Shown here: one piece after another, positions 16,933-25,987 of the stretch
Layout of the letters: each line of letters starts with the position of its first letter
Numbering within the stretch: the stretch's first letter is position 1
Source: Micrococcaceae bacterium Sec5.8
GTDB lineage: Bacteria > Actinomycetota > Actinomycetes > Actinomycetales > Micrococcaceae
DNA: 64,000 nucleotides
Assembly (NCBI GenBank): GCA_039636775.1
Contig: CP143429.1
Span: forward strand, 3,534,001-3,598,000
Direction of reading: 5' to 3'
The notes under the pieces: model-generated
Databases searched by the model: none
Told to the model about the DNA's origin: nothing
Seen by the model: only the letters and a program-made list of their open reading frames with translations
Position numbers and translations under genes: made by a program

Positions 16933-17943
16933 ATGACGGCAGCATCAGTCCAGCTCGGCGACGGCCTCAGCGTCAGCCCCCTGGGGTTCGGCGGCATGGC
17001 CCTGACCCCGGTATACGGCGACGTGGATCCGGTGGAAGCCCTGGCCACCCTGCACCACGCGGTGGATGCCGGGGTCAGCTTCATCGACACGGCGGACATT
17101 TACGGCGGCGGCAGCAACGAGGAGCTGATCGCCAAGCTGCTGAAGGAACGCCGCGGCGAGGTACAGCTCGCCAGCAAGTTTGGCCTGGTGGGCAACCCTG
17201 CCGCCGGCTACTCCGATATCCGCGGTGACGCGGCCTATGTCCGGGAGGCCGTGGACCGCAGCCTGACGCGCCTGGGGACCGACACCCTCGACCTGTATTA
17301 CATGCACCGCCGCGACCTCCGCGTTCCGATTGTGGAAACCGTGGAGGCCATGGCGGGGCTGGTGCGGGCCGGCAAGGTGCGGCACCTCGGCTTGTCCGAG
17401 GTGACGGCCGAGGAGCTCCGGGAAGCCAACAGCGTCCACCCAATCGCCGCTGTCCAGAGCGAGTGGTCCATCTGGAGCCGCGATGTGGAACGCAACGTGG
17501 TTCCTGCCGCGGCTGAACTGGGGGTGGGGTTTGTGCCCTACTCGCCGCTGGGCCGGGGATTCCTCACCGGTACCGTGGACGTTGCAAAGCTTGGCAGCAA
17601 CGATTTCCGCCGCAACATCCCCCGCTTCGCCGACGACGCAGTGGACGCCAACCAGGCCGTAGTGGCCGCAGTCCGGGGCGTCGCTGCTGAACTGACCGAC
17701 GCCGGGCAAACTGCCACACCGGCCCAGGTGGCCTTGGCGTGGCTCCTGGCGCAGGGCCGAAAGCTGGGGCTGCCCGTGGTTCCAATCCCCGGCACCCGCA
17801 GAGCAAACCGGATCGACGAGAACCTGGGAGCCCTGACGCTGGACATCACCCCGGCGCAACTGGCGACGCTCGACGCCGCCGCGGACGCCGTCGTCGGCTC
17901 CCGCTCCGCGAACCCCAGCTGGGTGTCACAGGGCCGCGAATAG
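16933..17943 (+). CDS. Aldo/keto reductase
   Basis: A 336-residue (beta/alpha)8 NADPH-dependent reductase. The catalytic tetrad is visible: Asp and Tyr in FIDTADIYGGGSNEE (near residues 48-55), Lys in LASKFGLV, and His in YYMHRRD. VVPIPGTRRANRIDENLGAL near residue 285 binds the cofactor phosphate. ATG 16933 follows AGGAG. Closest in pattern to the AKR13-type YakC/plant-like enzymes; the physiological substrate is unknown. Confidence 0.92.
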   Translation: MTAASVQLGDGLSVSPLGFGGMALTPVYGDVDPVEALATLHHAVDAGVSFIDTADIYGGGSNEELIAKLLKERRGEVQLASKFGLVGNPAAGYSDIRGDAAYVREAVDRSLTRLGTDTLDLYYMHRRDLRVPIVETVEAMAGLVRAGKVRHLGLSEVTAEELREANSVHPIAAVQSEWSIWSRDVERNVVPAAAELGVGFVPYSPLGRGFLTGTVDVAKLGSNDFRRNIPRFADDAVDANQAVVAAVRGVAAELTDAGQTATPAQVALAWLLAQGRKLGLPVVPIPGTRRANRIDENLGALTLDITPAQLATLDAAADAVVGSRSANPSWVSQGRE

Positions 17944-17965
17944 CCTCTTTCGTAGACTGAAGCCC

Positions 17966-18616
17966 ATGGACTCGCTAATTCATTCGTTAAGGGACATCAC
18001 CATCCGCCGGATTTCGGTCAGCGAGATGGATAACAACGTGTATCTGCTCACCGGCAAGGAATCCGGTGCGCAGCTCCTGATCGACGCGGCCGATGATTTG
18101 ACCGCCATCCAGGGGCTGCTGGCCGACGCGGCCGCAGATACCTCCGCGGCACCGAAGCTGGCGCTGATTGCCACCACCCACCAACACTGGGACCACGTCC
18201 GCGCGCTGCCGGGCCTGGTGGAGGCAACCGGCGTCAAAACGGCGGCCGGGGCGGATGACGCCCCCGAGCTGCCGGTGCCGGTAGATGTGCTGCTGGGTCA
18301 CGGGGACGTCGGCAACTTCGACGGCTTCGACGTGACAGCAGTGCACCTGCGCGGCCATACCCCGGGGTCGATCGCACTGGTGTACCAGGACCCGGCGGGC
18401 CCGGCGCACGTCTTCTCCGGAGATTCGCTGTTCCCCGGCGGAGTGGGCAACACTCAACAGGATCCTCAGCGGTTCGCCCAGCTGATCAGCGATGTCAGTG
18501 AGCGGCTCTTCGAGGTGTACCCGGATGACACCGTGGTGCACCCCGGCCATGGCAAGCCGACCACCCTCGGTGCGGAACGCCCGCACCTGGAAGAGTGGCG
18601 CGCCCGCGGCTGGTGA
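17966..18616 (+). CDS. MBL-fold metallo-hydrolase (glyoxalase II-like)
   Basis: A 216-residue metallo-beta-lactamase-fold hydrolase. The metal motif HxHxDH appears as HQHWDH (near residue 73). Later ligands are His in LRGHTPGS, Asp in FSGDSLF and His in HPGHGKPTTLG. The overall spacing resembles glyoxalase II. It starts 22 bp after the aldo/keto reductase gene. The two could together detoxify an aldehyde, but that is only suggested by position. Confidence 0.9.
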   Translation: MDSLIHSLRDITIRRISVSEMDNNVYLLTGKESGAQLLIDAADDLTAIQGLLADAAADTSAAPKLALIATTHQHWDHVRALPGLVEATGVKTAAGADDAPELPVPVDVLLGHGDVGNFDGFDVTAVHLRGHTPGSIALVYQDPAGPAHVFSGDSLFPGGVGNTQQDPQRFAQLISDVSERLFEVYPDDTVVHPGHGKPTTLGAERPHLEEWRARGW

Positions 18617-18640
18617 CCGGCGGTTTTTCGCGGCAGGTCC

Positions 18641-18697
18641 GGACAGCCGCCGCGCTTTCGGACAGCCGCCGCGCTTTCGGACAGCCGCTACGCTTTC
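18641..18697. repeat. Three tandem 19-bp repeats
   Basis: GGACAGCCGCCGCGCTTTC occurs at 18641-18659 and 18660-18678, then with two changes at 18679-18697. A fourth, partial unit (GGACGGCCGCTGCGG) runs into the palindrome at 18698. The array lies between two convergent genes. Confidence 0.85.
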
Positions 18698-18733
18698 GGA
18701 CGGCCGCTGCGGGGATCCCCGTAGCGGCCGTCC
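18698..18733. terminator. 36-nt near-perfect palindrome between convergent genes
   Basis: GGACGGCCGCT at the left pairs with AGCGGCCGTCC at the right around a GGGGATCCCC centre, with a single G·T position. It lies between the hydrolase (ends 18616) and the DEAD-box gene (ends 18778) and can serve as a bidirectional terminator. The centre resembles those at 43963-44019 and 46406-46463. Confidence 0.6.
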
Positions 18734-18777
18734 GTTTGCGTAGCGCGAGCTACTTTGCGTAGCGGGAAACCGAAACC

Positions 18778-20691
18778 TTAGCGGCTGCGGCGTTCGTTCG
18801 AAGCCGGTGCGGACGCGCGGCGGGGGCCGCCGCTGCGTGCCGGACGGCCTTCGCTGGAGCGGCCGTTGCCGCCGCCTGCGTAGGATCCGCCCGAAGTGCC
18901 GCCGGTGTTGGAGGACCAAACCGCGGCGTTGGTGCCGGTCTTGCTGCCGCCGGTCTTGGCGCCGGCTGCTGCACGCTGGCCTGTTGCCGGACGACCGCCG
19001 CGGGCGCCCCCGGTGGCGCCGCCCGTACGGGGAGCACCGCCTGTGCGCGGTGCGCCGCTGCGGGGTGCGCCGCTGCGGGGAGCCGAGGCGCCCCGGGCGT
19101 CACTGCGCCCTTCGGCAGCGCGTCCGTCAGAGCCGCGGCCGGCCGCCGCACGGCCACCCGCAGCCGGAACATCGTTGCGGTGGGCGCCGTAAGAGGTCGA
19201 GCGGGCCCGGGTGCTGCGGCGCTCGGCACGCTCGGCATCCATCCGGTCCTCGTTGCGCTCAATGACGCGGTCCGCGGCGTTGCGCGCGGCGGCCTGGCCT
19301 TCGTAGGCCACGGCACGGCGCTCGGCACGCGGAAGATCGGTGCGGGGAGCCTCGGCTCCGACGCGTCCGCGTCCACCACGGCCACCCCGGCCACCCGCAG
19401 TGGGTGCCGCCTGGGTGGTGCGGCGGGCGCGCTTGCGCTCGGCGTTGGCGCCGGTGGAGTTGCCGCCGCCCTGGTTGGACTTGGCGGCCAGCAATGCTGC
19501 GCGGGTGCGGGGATCGATCTTGTCGGCCATTTCGCCCACCAGCTCGGCGACCAGCGGCGAGTTGGCGGTGACACGCTCGAAGTTGACGTCGACGCCGGCA
19601 GCTTTCATGAGCTTTTTGACGTCCGACTGCTGCTCCGGCAGGGTCAGCGTGACCACGGTGCCGTCGGAACCGGCGCGGGCGGTACGGCCCGAGCGGTGCA
19701 GGTAAGCCTTGTGCTCTGTGGGCGGATCCACGTGGATGACCAGCTCGACGTCGTCGACGTGGACGCCGCGGGCTGCGACGTCGGTGGCGACCAGGACGCG
19801 GACCTCGCCGGAGGAGAACTCGGCCAGGTTACGGTCACGGGCGTTCTGCGAGAGGTTGCCGTGCAGATCGACGGCGGGGATCCCGGCGTCGGTCAGGGTC
19901 TTGGCAAGCTTGCGGGCGTGGTGCTTGGTGCGCAGGAAGAGCACCCGGCGGCCGGAGCCCGAGGCGAGCTCAACGATCAGCTGCTTCTTGACGGTCTGGT
20001 CGTTAACCACGAGCACGTGGTGCTCCATGGTGGTGACCGCGGCCTGTGATTCATCCACGGCGTGGGTCAGCGGGTTGGACAGGTAACGCTGGACGATCTT
20101 GTCCACGCCGTTATCCAGGGTGGCGGAGAACAGCATGCGCTGGCCCTGGCTGGGAGTCATGTCCATGAGCTTCTTCACCACCGGGAGGAAGCCGAGGTCG
20201 GCCATGTGGTCGGCCTCGTCAAGAACAGTGATCTCGACGCCCTCGAGGGTCAGGATGCGCTGGCGGATCAGGTCCTCCAGGCGGCCCGGGCAGGCGATGA
20301 CGATGTCGACGCCGGCGCGCAGTGCCTTTTCCTGGCGGGCCTGGGAGATGCCGCCGTAAATCACGGTGGTGTTCAGGCCCATGGCTTTGGCCATCGGCTC
20401 GATCGTGGCGTTCAGCTGGGTGGCCAGTTCACGGGTCGGCGCAAGGACCAGACCCATCGGGCGGCCCGGCTTCCGGAAATGCTTCGCTTCCCGCTCAGCG
20501 AGTCGTGCTACAAGCGGGATGGCGAAAGCAATGGTCTTGCCGGAGCCGGTGCGGCCGCGGCCCAGGACGTCGCGTCCGGCCAGGGTGTCCGGAAGGGTCT
20601 TGACCTGAATGGGGAACGGTTCAACGATTCCCTGGGCGGTGAGGGTGTCGGCGAGAGCCTTAGGCGTGCCGAGGGCAGCAAAAGTAGTCAT
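18778..20691 (-). CDS. DEAD/DEAH-box RNA helicase
   Basis: A 637-residue ATP-dependent RNA helicase. RecA-like domain 1 has Q-motif EPFPIQ, Walker A GRTGSGKT (near residue 50), PTRELA, DEAD box VLDEADHM and SAT. Domain 2 has VATDVAARGVHVDDV and HRSGRTARAG. From about residue 455 the tail is low-complexity, rich in Arg, Gly, Ala and Ser (repeats such as PRSGAPRSGAPRTGG), probably an RNA-binding RGG-like region. ATG 20691 is chosen over a TTG three codons upstream. A long 5' leader (20692-21011) precedes it, as is common for cold-induced helicases. Confidence 0.93.
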   Translation of the reverse strand: MTTFAALGTPKALADTLTAQGIVEPFPIQVKTLPDTLAGRDVLGRGRTGSGKTIAFAIPLVARLAEREAKHFRKPGRPMGLVLAPTRELATQLNATIEPMAKAMGLNTTVIYGGISQARQEKALRAGVDIVIACPGRLEDLIRQRILTLEGVEITVLDEADHMADLGFLPVVKKLMDMTPSQGQRMLFSATLDNGVDKIVQRYLSNPLTHAVDESQAAVTTMEHHVLVVNDQTVKKQLIVELASGSGRRVLFLRTKHHARKLAKTLTDAGIPAVDLHGNLSQNARDRNLAEFSSGEVRVLVATDVAARGVHVDDVELVIHVDPPTEHKAYLHRSGRTARAGSDGTVVTLTLPEQQSDVKKLMKAAGVDVNFERVTANSPLVAELVGEMADKIDPRTRAALLAAKSNQGGGNSTGANAERKRARRTTQAAPTAGGRGGRGGRGRVGAEAPRTDLPRAERRAVAYEGQAAARNAADRVIERNEDRMDAERAERRSTRARSTSYGAHRNDVPAAGGRAAAGRGSDGRAAEGRSDARGASAPRSGAPRSGAPRTGGAPRTGGATGGARGGRPATGQRAAAGAKTGGSKTGTNAAVWSSNTGGTSGGSYAGGGNGRSSEGRPARSGGPRRASAPASNERRSR

Positions 20692-21011
20692 AAGTTTCAA
20701 GGTCTTTCAGGCGGTATCCATACGGATATCGGCCCCCGGCGCCGGTTGGGTCAGGGGTTCGCCGAAGAAAAGTCAGGTGATCAACCGGCCAGCTGCTGAA
20801 AAAGCCGGCGGCCAGGACCAAATAGAACGCGTTCATCGACGCAGGATGTGCCTCTCACATGAAAAAGTCCCACTCCTGAACGGACTCCGATAGGAATCCA
20901 GCAGGGGAACCGGTTGATGAACCGGACTGGTCATTGAAGACCAAAAGTGGGCATCACTGCACATCAAGTTAGACCAGTCTATCATCTAGCCGGGCCGGGG
21001 GCACTTTCGGG
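20692..21011. other. Leader/intergenic region of the RNA helicase
   Basis: These 320 bp separate the helicase start from the end of the small gene at 21012, both on the minus strand. It is less GC-rich than its surroundings. It contains a 58-codon minus-strand frame from ATG 20836 to a stop at 20660-20662 that overlaps the helicase start. No known riboswitch was recognised. Confidence 0.45.
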
Positions 21012-21353
21012 TCAGGACGCGAAGCCGGGCTCCTGGAACAGCGGGACGTTCGATCCCGAAGTCCCGGTAGCAGAATAGGCGGTGGTTGAAGGTGCGGTGG
21101 GCGACGGCGCACCGGCCAGTTGCGTGGCCGCCCGATCGCCGGGACCCTCGGCCCGCAGGATGACCAGCGCCTCCGCGTCGATCAGACGCCGCATGCCGGT
21201 CCGTGCATCCACAATCCAAAACAGGTCCGTGGCCCTCACCGTCCGGATGACTTTTCCCCGGTGGAACAATTTGCCGTTGTGCCAGGCTTCGATCTCATCC
21301 CCCGCCGACAACTCCCCGCTCGAGTAAACCTGCCGTGCGTCCTCCCCAGGCAT
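21012..21353 (-). CDS. Hypothetical protein, small beta-rich domain
   Basis: A 113-residue protein not assigned to a family. Residues 10-70 look like a compact beta domain (SAGDEIEAWHNGKLFHRGKV… WIVDARTGMRRLIDAEALVI). Residues 75-113 are a Ser/Thr/Ala-rich disordered tail. It has no signal peptide or membrane segment. It is upstream of the helicase on the same strand, but a 320-bp gap separates them. Confidence 0.6.
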   Translation of the reverse strand: MPGEDARQVYSSGELSAGDEIEAWHNGKLFHRGKVIRTVRATDLFWIVDARTGMRRLIDAEALVILRAEGPGDRAATQLAGAPSPTAPSTTAYSATGTSGSNVPLFQEPGFAS

Positions 21354-21553
21354 GGGCTGCTCCTTCCCCGATCCGGATCCACCTCGATGTCATTCCGCTC
21401 TCCAGCTCCAGACTCCACCGTCGAAGTTTCGACCGCATTTCCGGGCGGTGATGTTCGCGTGTCGATTTTGCGGCACCTCCTACGTGGCGGTGTCGCCGGC
21501 GGCATTCCCCTGCCATGATGTGGAAGGGGACCGCCCAACTGGTGAGGACAACG

Positions 21554-22219
21554 ATGACCGAGCACGAACACTCCGAACAGGACAGCAACGCCAGCGCCGC
21601 CCAGGTGTGGGACGAGAAATACCGCAGCCGGGCCCGAATTTGGAGCGGTGAGCCGAACGCGCAACTCATAGCGGAGGCCGCGGCCCTTCCCGCTGGCGCA
21701 GCCCTGGATCTGGGATGCGGCGAAGGCGCCGACGCCATCTGGCTCGCGAGCCGCGGATGGACAGTCACCGCCGTCGACGTCTCCGCCGTCGCCCTGGAAC
21801 GCGCCGAAGCCCACGCGCGCGACCGCGGCCAGAGCGGGAACATCACCTGGGTCCTGCAGGATCTCGCCACCTGGGTACCGGATGAGCTCTTCGACCTGGT
21901 GACGGCACAGTTCCTGCATTCCACCGTGATGCCCTGGCAGCAGGCCCTGCAGCTGGCTGCCGCCGCCGTGCGGACCGGGGGAGCATTGTTGATTGTGGGC
22001 CACCACCCGGACGGGCTCCCGCCGTGGACCGAGCATCACGACCACGCCCCGGACCGGTTCTACACAGCCGAAACCCTTGCCCGTGAGCTGGGAATTGAGG
22101 CGCCCGAATGGCGGCTCGACGTCGTCGACACCAGGCACCGCAGCGTCACCGGGCCCGACGGCGAGGCCGCTGACCTGACAGACGCCGTGCTGCGCGCCAC
22201 CCGCCTCGCCGCGCACTGA
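21554..22219 (+). CDS. Class I SAM-dependent methyltransferase
   Basis: A 221-residue Rossmann methyltransferase. Motif I ALDLGCGEGADAIWLA (near residue 53), acidic motif II end VTAVDVS and motif IV LVTAQFLHS are all present. The compact form and WDEKYRSRARIWSGEPN N-terminus resemble thiopurine/tellurite-type (TehB/TPMT-like) methyltransferases of actinobacteria. ATG 21554 is preferred; an upstream start adds 13 residues without homology. The substrate is unknown. Confidence 0.88.
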   Translation: MTEHEHSEQDSNASAAQVWDEKYRSRARIWSGEPNAQLIAEAAALPAGAALDLGCGEGADAIWLASRGWTVTAVDVSAVALERAEAHARDRGQSGNITWVLQDLATWVPDELFDLVTAQFLHSTVMPWQQALQLAAAAVRTGGALLIVGHHPDGLPPWTEHHDHAPDRFYTAETLARELGIEAPEWRLDVVDTRHRSVTGPDGEAADLTDAVLRATRLAAH

Positions 22220-22648
22220 GCAGAGCGTCCCCGGCGGGCGACGGCTGCTGAACCATGGGAGCAGCGGCCCGACATGACGCCGGACATGGGGCGACAGCTG
22301 AGTGCGGGTTTCTCGACAAATGTCGAGCCGCGCCAAGCGCCGCCAACCGCGGCGACGCCGCCGGAAACCGGGATCAGCAGGCGGGGCCGGCGTCGGAAAA
22401 ACCGGCCGTCACACCGAAGAAGACCACTTCCCGCCCAGCCGGGGACCCCTCCTGCACCCCGGCCCGGCCCGCGGCCTGCCCGTCCGGCCACCGTCGGGCA
22501 GAACCCAGATGCCGCCGTCGACCCCGGGCCCGGCCCTCTACGCTTAATGCACACACCACCGTGTTACCCCCATCACACAGCTGATGGATCCGCGCGGCCC
22601 GGCGGGACGTCCTCCGCCCCGGCCCGCCCGTAACGAGGAAGAAGCTCC
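22220..22648. other. 429-bp non-coding region upstream of amino-acid permease
   Basis: Several open frames cross this region, but their translations are Arg/Pro/Ala-rich and show no motif, so they look like GC-driven chance. It should contain the promoter of the permease gene at 22649. Confidence 0.45.
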
Positions 22649-24130
22649 ATGTCTGAACGCACCTTCACAGCTGCACCGGCCGTCGCGCCGCAGTCCCCCA
22701 GCAGCCACGGCCAGGAACCGCACCTCGCCCGCGCCCTGGGCAACCGCCATATCCAATTGCTCGCCATCGGCGGCGCGATTGGCACCGGGCTGTTCATGGG
22801 CTCCGGCAAGACCATCTCGCTGGCCGGGCCGTCCGTCATCTTCGTCTACATGATCATCGGCTTCATGCTGTTTTTCGTCATGCGCGCGATGGGCGAGATT
22901 CTGCTCTCCAACCTGGAGTACAAGTCCTTCAGCGACTTCGCGGGCGACCTCCTGGGCCCTTGGGCCGGCTTCGTCACCGGCTGGTCCTACTGGTTCTTCT
23001 GGGTGGTGACCGGCGTGGCCGACATCGTGGCGATCGCCGGATACGTCGACAAGCTCGCACCGGGTACGCCGCTGTGGATCCCCGCCCTCATCACACCGGT
23101 CGTACTGATCCTGCTGAATCTGCCCAGTGTCAAGGCGTTCGGTGAAGCGGAGTTCTGGTTCGCCATTATCAAGGTGGTGGCCATCCTCGCCCTCATCGCC
23201 ACCGGCATCGTCATGATCGCCAGCCACTTCACCTCCCCCAACGGCGCCGTCGCCAGCCTGTCCAACCTGTGGAACGACGGCGGCATGTTCCCGCACGGGG
23301 TGTTCGGTTTTGTCCTGGGCTTCCAGATCGCCATCTTCGCCTTCGCCGGCATCGAGCTCGTGGGCACGGCAGCAGCGGAAACGAAGGATCCCGAGAAGAA
23401 CCTGCCGCGCGCCATCAACTCCATCCCCATCCGGGTCCTCTTGTTCTACGTCGGCGCCCTGGTGGTCATCATGGCAGTCAACCCCTGGCGCAGCATCGAC
23501 CCCGCCAGCAGCCCGTTTATTGGCATGTTCACGCTCGCCGGGCTGGGCATTGCCGCGGTGGTCATCAACCTGGTGGTGCTGACCTCCGCCGCGTCGAGTG
23601 CCAACTCCGGCATCTACTCCACCTCCCGCATGGTCTACGGCCTCGCCCAGGACGGCAACGCCCCCAATGCCTTTGGCAAGCTGAGCCCGCGCAAGGTCCC
23701 GCAGAACGCCCTGCTGTTCTCCTGCATCTTCCTGCTGGCCGGCCTGATCCTGCTTTATGCCGGCGACTCCGTGATCGGCGCCTTCACCATCGTCACGTCG
23801 GTGGCTTCCGTGCTGACCATGTTCGTCTGGTCGATGATCCTGATCAGCTACATCGTGTTCCGCCGCCGCCGGCCCGCGCTGCACGCAGCATCGACGTTCA
23901 AGATGCCGGGCTCAGGGTTCATGCCCTACGTCGTGCTCGCCTTCTTCGGCTTCATGCTGGTGGCACTCGGCCAGGCCGACGACACCCGTCTGGCCCTGCT
24001 GATCACCCCGGTCTGGTTCCTGCTCCTGGGCGGCGCCTGGTACTTCAACCGCCGGACCCCGCTCCAGCAGGCCCGGATCGCGGAATGGCAGGCCCTCCGC
24101 AGCTCCGAAAAAGTACCGGCAGCACGCTAA
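22649..24130 (+). CDS. Amino-acid permease, AAT family (CycA/GABP-like)
   Basis: A 493-residue proton-coupled transporter with 12 hydrophobic segments. The AAT signature is clear: RHIQLLAIGGAIGTGLFMGSG at the first helix, then YKSFSDFAGDLLGPWAGF and FAFAGIELVGTAAAETKDPEKNLPRAI. The pattern is closest to D-serine/D-alanine/glycine (CycA) transporters. It is monocistronic, with a strong terminator hairpin immediately after it. The exact substrate cannot be assigned from sequence. Confidence 0.9.
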   Translation: MSERTFTAAPAVAPQSPSSHGQEPHLARALGNRHIQLLAIGGAIGTGLFMGSGKTISLAGPSVIFVYMIIGFMLFFVMRAMGEILLSNLEYKSFSDFAGDLLGPWAGFVTGWSYWFFWVVTGVADIVAIAGYVDKLAPGTPLWIPALITPVVLILLNLPSVKAFGEAEFWFAIIKVVAILALIATGIVMIASHFTSPNGAVASLSNLWNDGGMFPHGVFGFVLGFQIAIFAFAGIELVGTAAAETKDPEKNLPRAINSIPIRVLLFYVGALVVIMAVNPWRSIDPASSPFIGMFTLAGLGIAAVVINLVVLTSAASSANSGIYSTSRMVYGLAQDGNAPNAFGKLSPRKVPQNALLFSCIFLLAGLILLYAGDSVIGAFTIVTSVASVLTMFVWSMILISYIVFRRRRPALHAASTFKMPGSGFMPYVVLAFFGFMLVALGQADDTRLALLITPVWFLLLGGAWYFNRRTPLQQARIAEWQALRSSEKVPAAR

Positions 24131-24155
24131 AAACCACCAGTGCGGGCCAGTCGCT

Positions 24156-24191
24156 GCACAAAGGCGCCGGAGTCCTCCGGCGCCTTTGTGC
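24156..24191. terminator. Strong bidirectional terminator hairpin
   Basis: A perfect 17-bp stem with a 2-nt loop begins GCACAAAGGCGCCGGAG and is mirrored by CTCCGGCGCCTTTGTGC. It lies between the convergent permease (ends 24130) and MFS gene (ends 24279). Confidence 0.85.
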
Positions 24192-24278
24192 GCCGCTCCC
24201 CGATCACTTCCTTCGTCCACGCGAGTCGCAGCAGGGTCCTCGCGGGCACGTGGACCGTATCGTCCCGGGTGCTGTTCG

Positions 24279-25679
24279 TTAACGGCGGTCCATCACCCGC
24301 GGGGCGACCACCACTGTGGCCACGCCGATCACCGCAGTCAGGGCAAACACGCCGCCGAAGGATCCCGCCGCCGTCGAAAACGCGGCGAAGATCAGGCCCG
24401 TGGTGGCGAGGGAGAGCGCCCCGCCCAGGGAATCGGAAATGGACATCGCTGAACTGTTGAAGCCCTCGTTGTGCTTGCTGGACAGCGCCAGCGTCATCAC
24501 GCTCAACCGCGCGTACATCACTCCCATGCCGCCGCCGGCGAACACCCAGGCGGCGATGGCGACGGCGGCGGGCCAGCCAAGGACAGTGGTTGCCAGAACC
24601 AGGATGACGCCGAAGAGCACCAGGGCCGCGCCGATCCGGACCGCGCGGCGGTTATCCAGGCGGGCCCCGAGACGGCCCTGGATGGCTGAGCCGGCGGCCC
24701 ATGCCACAGCGCCGCCCGTGAGCGTCAGCCCGGCGAACGTCGGGGAGAATTCGTAGCGCTCCACCAGCAGATACGGCAGGTAAACCTCTGCGCCGAAGAA
24801 CGCCGCCGCGGCCAGGCCACGGGTGAGGATGACACTGGGCAGGCCGCGGCGGGCGGTCAATGTTCCCGGCGGAACCAGCGGCCGGACAGCGATGAACGCC
24901 ACCGCGACGGCCGCCACGGCCGCGACTCCGCCCGCCACCGGAAGCCGGGACGACAAGTTCAGGGCGAGCACGGCGAGCGCCGCGAGGACGGCCCAAGCCA
25001 GCCTGCCCAGGCCCGAGGCCCGGCGCACGGTTGGGGGCGCCGGGGTGGAACTGTCCCGGGTTCCGCCGTTGGGCGCGCCGCGCAGCCCGCGCAGTGCAGG
25101 GACGATCATCAGCAGGGCGGGCACCACCAGGCCCACCACGCCCAGGAACACCCAGTGCCAGCTGAACAGCTGGGCGACCAGCCCGGCGGCAAAAGGGCCC
25201 ACCATTGAGGGAATCACCCACGCCGCGGAAAACGCGGCAAAAATCTTCGGGTACAGGACGGGGGAATACACCCGGGCGATCACCACGTACAGCGCCACGG
25301 TCAAGGCGCCGCCACCCAGGCCCTGGACCAGCCGCCCGGCGACCAAGGCAGGCATAGTCCCTGCCGTACCCGCGACCAGCAGGCCGAGCACGAACATGGC
25401 CACGGCAGCGTACAACGGCCCCACCGGGCCGCGCCGGTCCGACCAGTTGCCCGCCGCCACCATACCGATGACGCCGGTGGCAAACGGGCCGGCGAACGCC
25501 AGGGCGTAGAGAGCGGCCCCGTTCAGCTCCCGGCTGACCAGCGGCATGATGGTGGTCACCGCCAGCGATTCGAAAGCGGCCAGGAAGACCAAGGCACAGG
25601 CACCAAGCGTCACCAGCAGATAGTCGCGGTGGAAGATGCCGGCTGATTCCAGCGTCGGAGCGGAGGCGTTACGGGGCAA
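24279..25679 (-). CDS. MFS transporter, DHA2-like drug efflux type
   Basis: A 466-residue major facilitator with about 12-14 helices. Motif A-like GNWSDRRGPVGPLY lies between helices 2 and 3, and GRLVQGLGGGALTVALYV in helix 4 matches multidrug antiporters. The middle loop (about residues 200-225) is hydrophilic. It probably exports a toxic compound or metabolite; the substrate is unknown. No regulator is adjacent. Confidence 0.9.
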   Translation of the reverse strand: MPRNASAPTLESAGIFHRDYLLVTLGACALVFLAAFESLAVTTIMPLVSRELNGAALYALAFAGPFATGVIGMVAAGNWSDRRGPVGPLYAAVAMFVLGLLVAGTAGTMPALVAGRLVQGLGGGALTVALYVVIARVYSPVLYPKIFAAFSAAWVIPSMVGPFAAGLVAQLFSWHWVFLGVVGLVVPALLMIVPALRGLRGAPNGGTRDSSTPAPPTVRRASGLGRLAWAVLAALAVLALNLSSRLPVAGGVAAVAAVAVAFIAVRPLVPPGTLTARRGLPSVILTRGLAAAAFFGAEVYLPYLLVERYEFSPTFAGLTLTGGAVAWAAGSAIQGRLGARLDNRRAVRIGAALVLFGVILVLATTVLGWPAAVAIAAWVFAGGGMGVMYARLSVMTLALSSKHNEGFNSSAMSISDSLGGALSLATTGLIFAAFSTAAGSFGGVFALTAVIGVATVVVAPRVMDRR

Positions 25680-25987
25680 GGTGGTGGCCTGATCGGTAGA
25701 CGGGAGCGGGACTGCAGGGGTGCGGCCGCAACCGCGGCCGCACGGAATCGGGCAGCGCAGCCGGACGTTGGCCTAAGGGGAAGCATGCCACAGCGGTCCA
25801 GCAGCGGAAGACCCCACCTTCGGTCATCAGTGCGGTGGAGCCGACTTTCGCTGAGATCACCGCCGAGTGCAGCGGAGGATCACCGCACAGGGCGGCAGGA
25901 AGCACGGCCACACCTCTCTGGCGTTTCCGGCGGACAGCATCGACGTCGCCCTGCAGGCCCGCCTCCGGCCGCGGCAGTCCCACCACC
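25680..25987. other. Intergenic region between two MFS genes
   Basis: These 308 bp lie between two same-strand MFS genes. The only structure seen is a hairpin, TGCGGCCGC/GCGGCCGCA, at 25721-25742 with a 4-nt loop, which could terminate the upstream transcript. Frames crossing the region are not gene-like. Confidence 0.5.

Noticed and set aside
22255..22633. Overlapping open frames upstream of the amino-acid permease
   Set aside because: Translations are Arg/Pro/Ala-rich in all frames, no ribosome site, no motif; typical chance frames of high-GC DNA.
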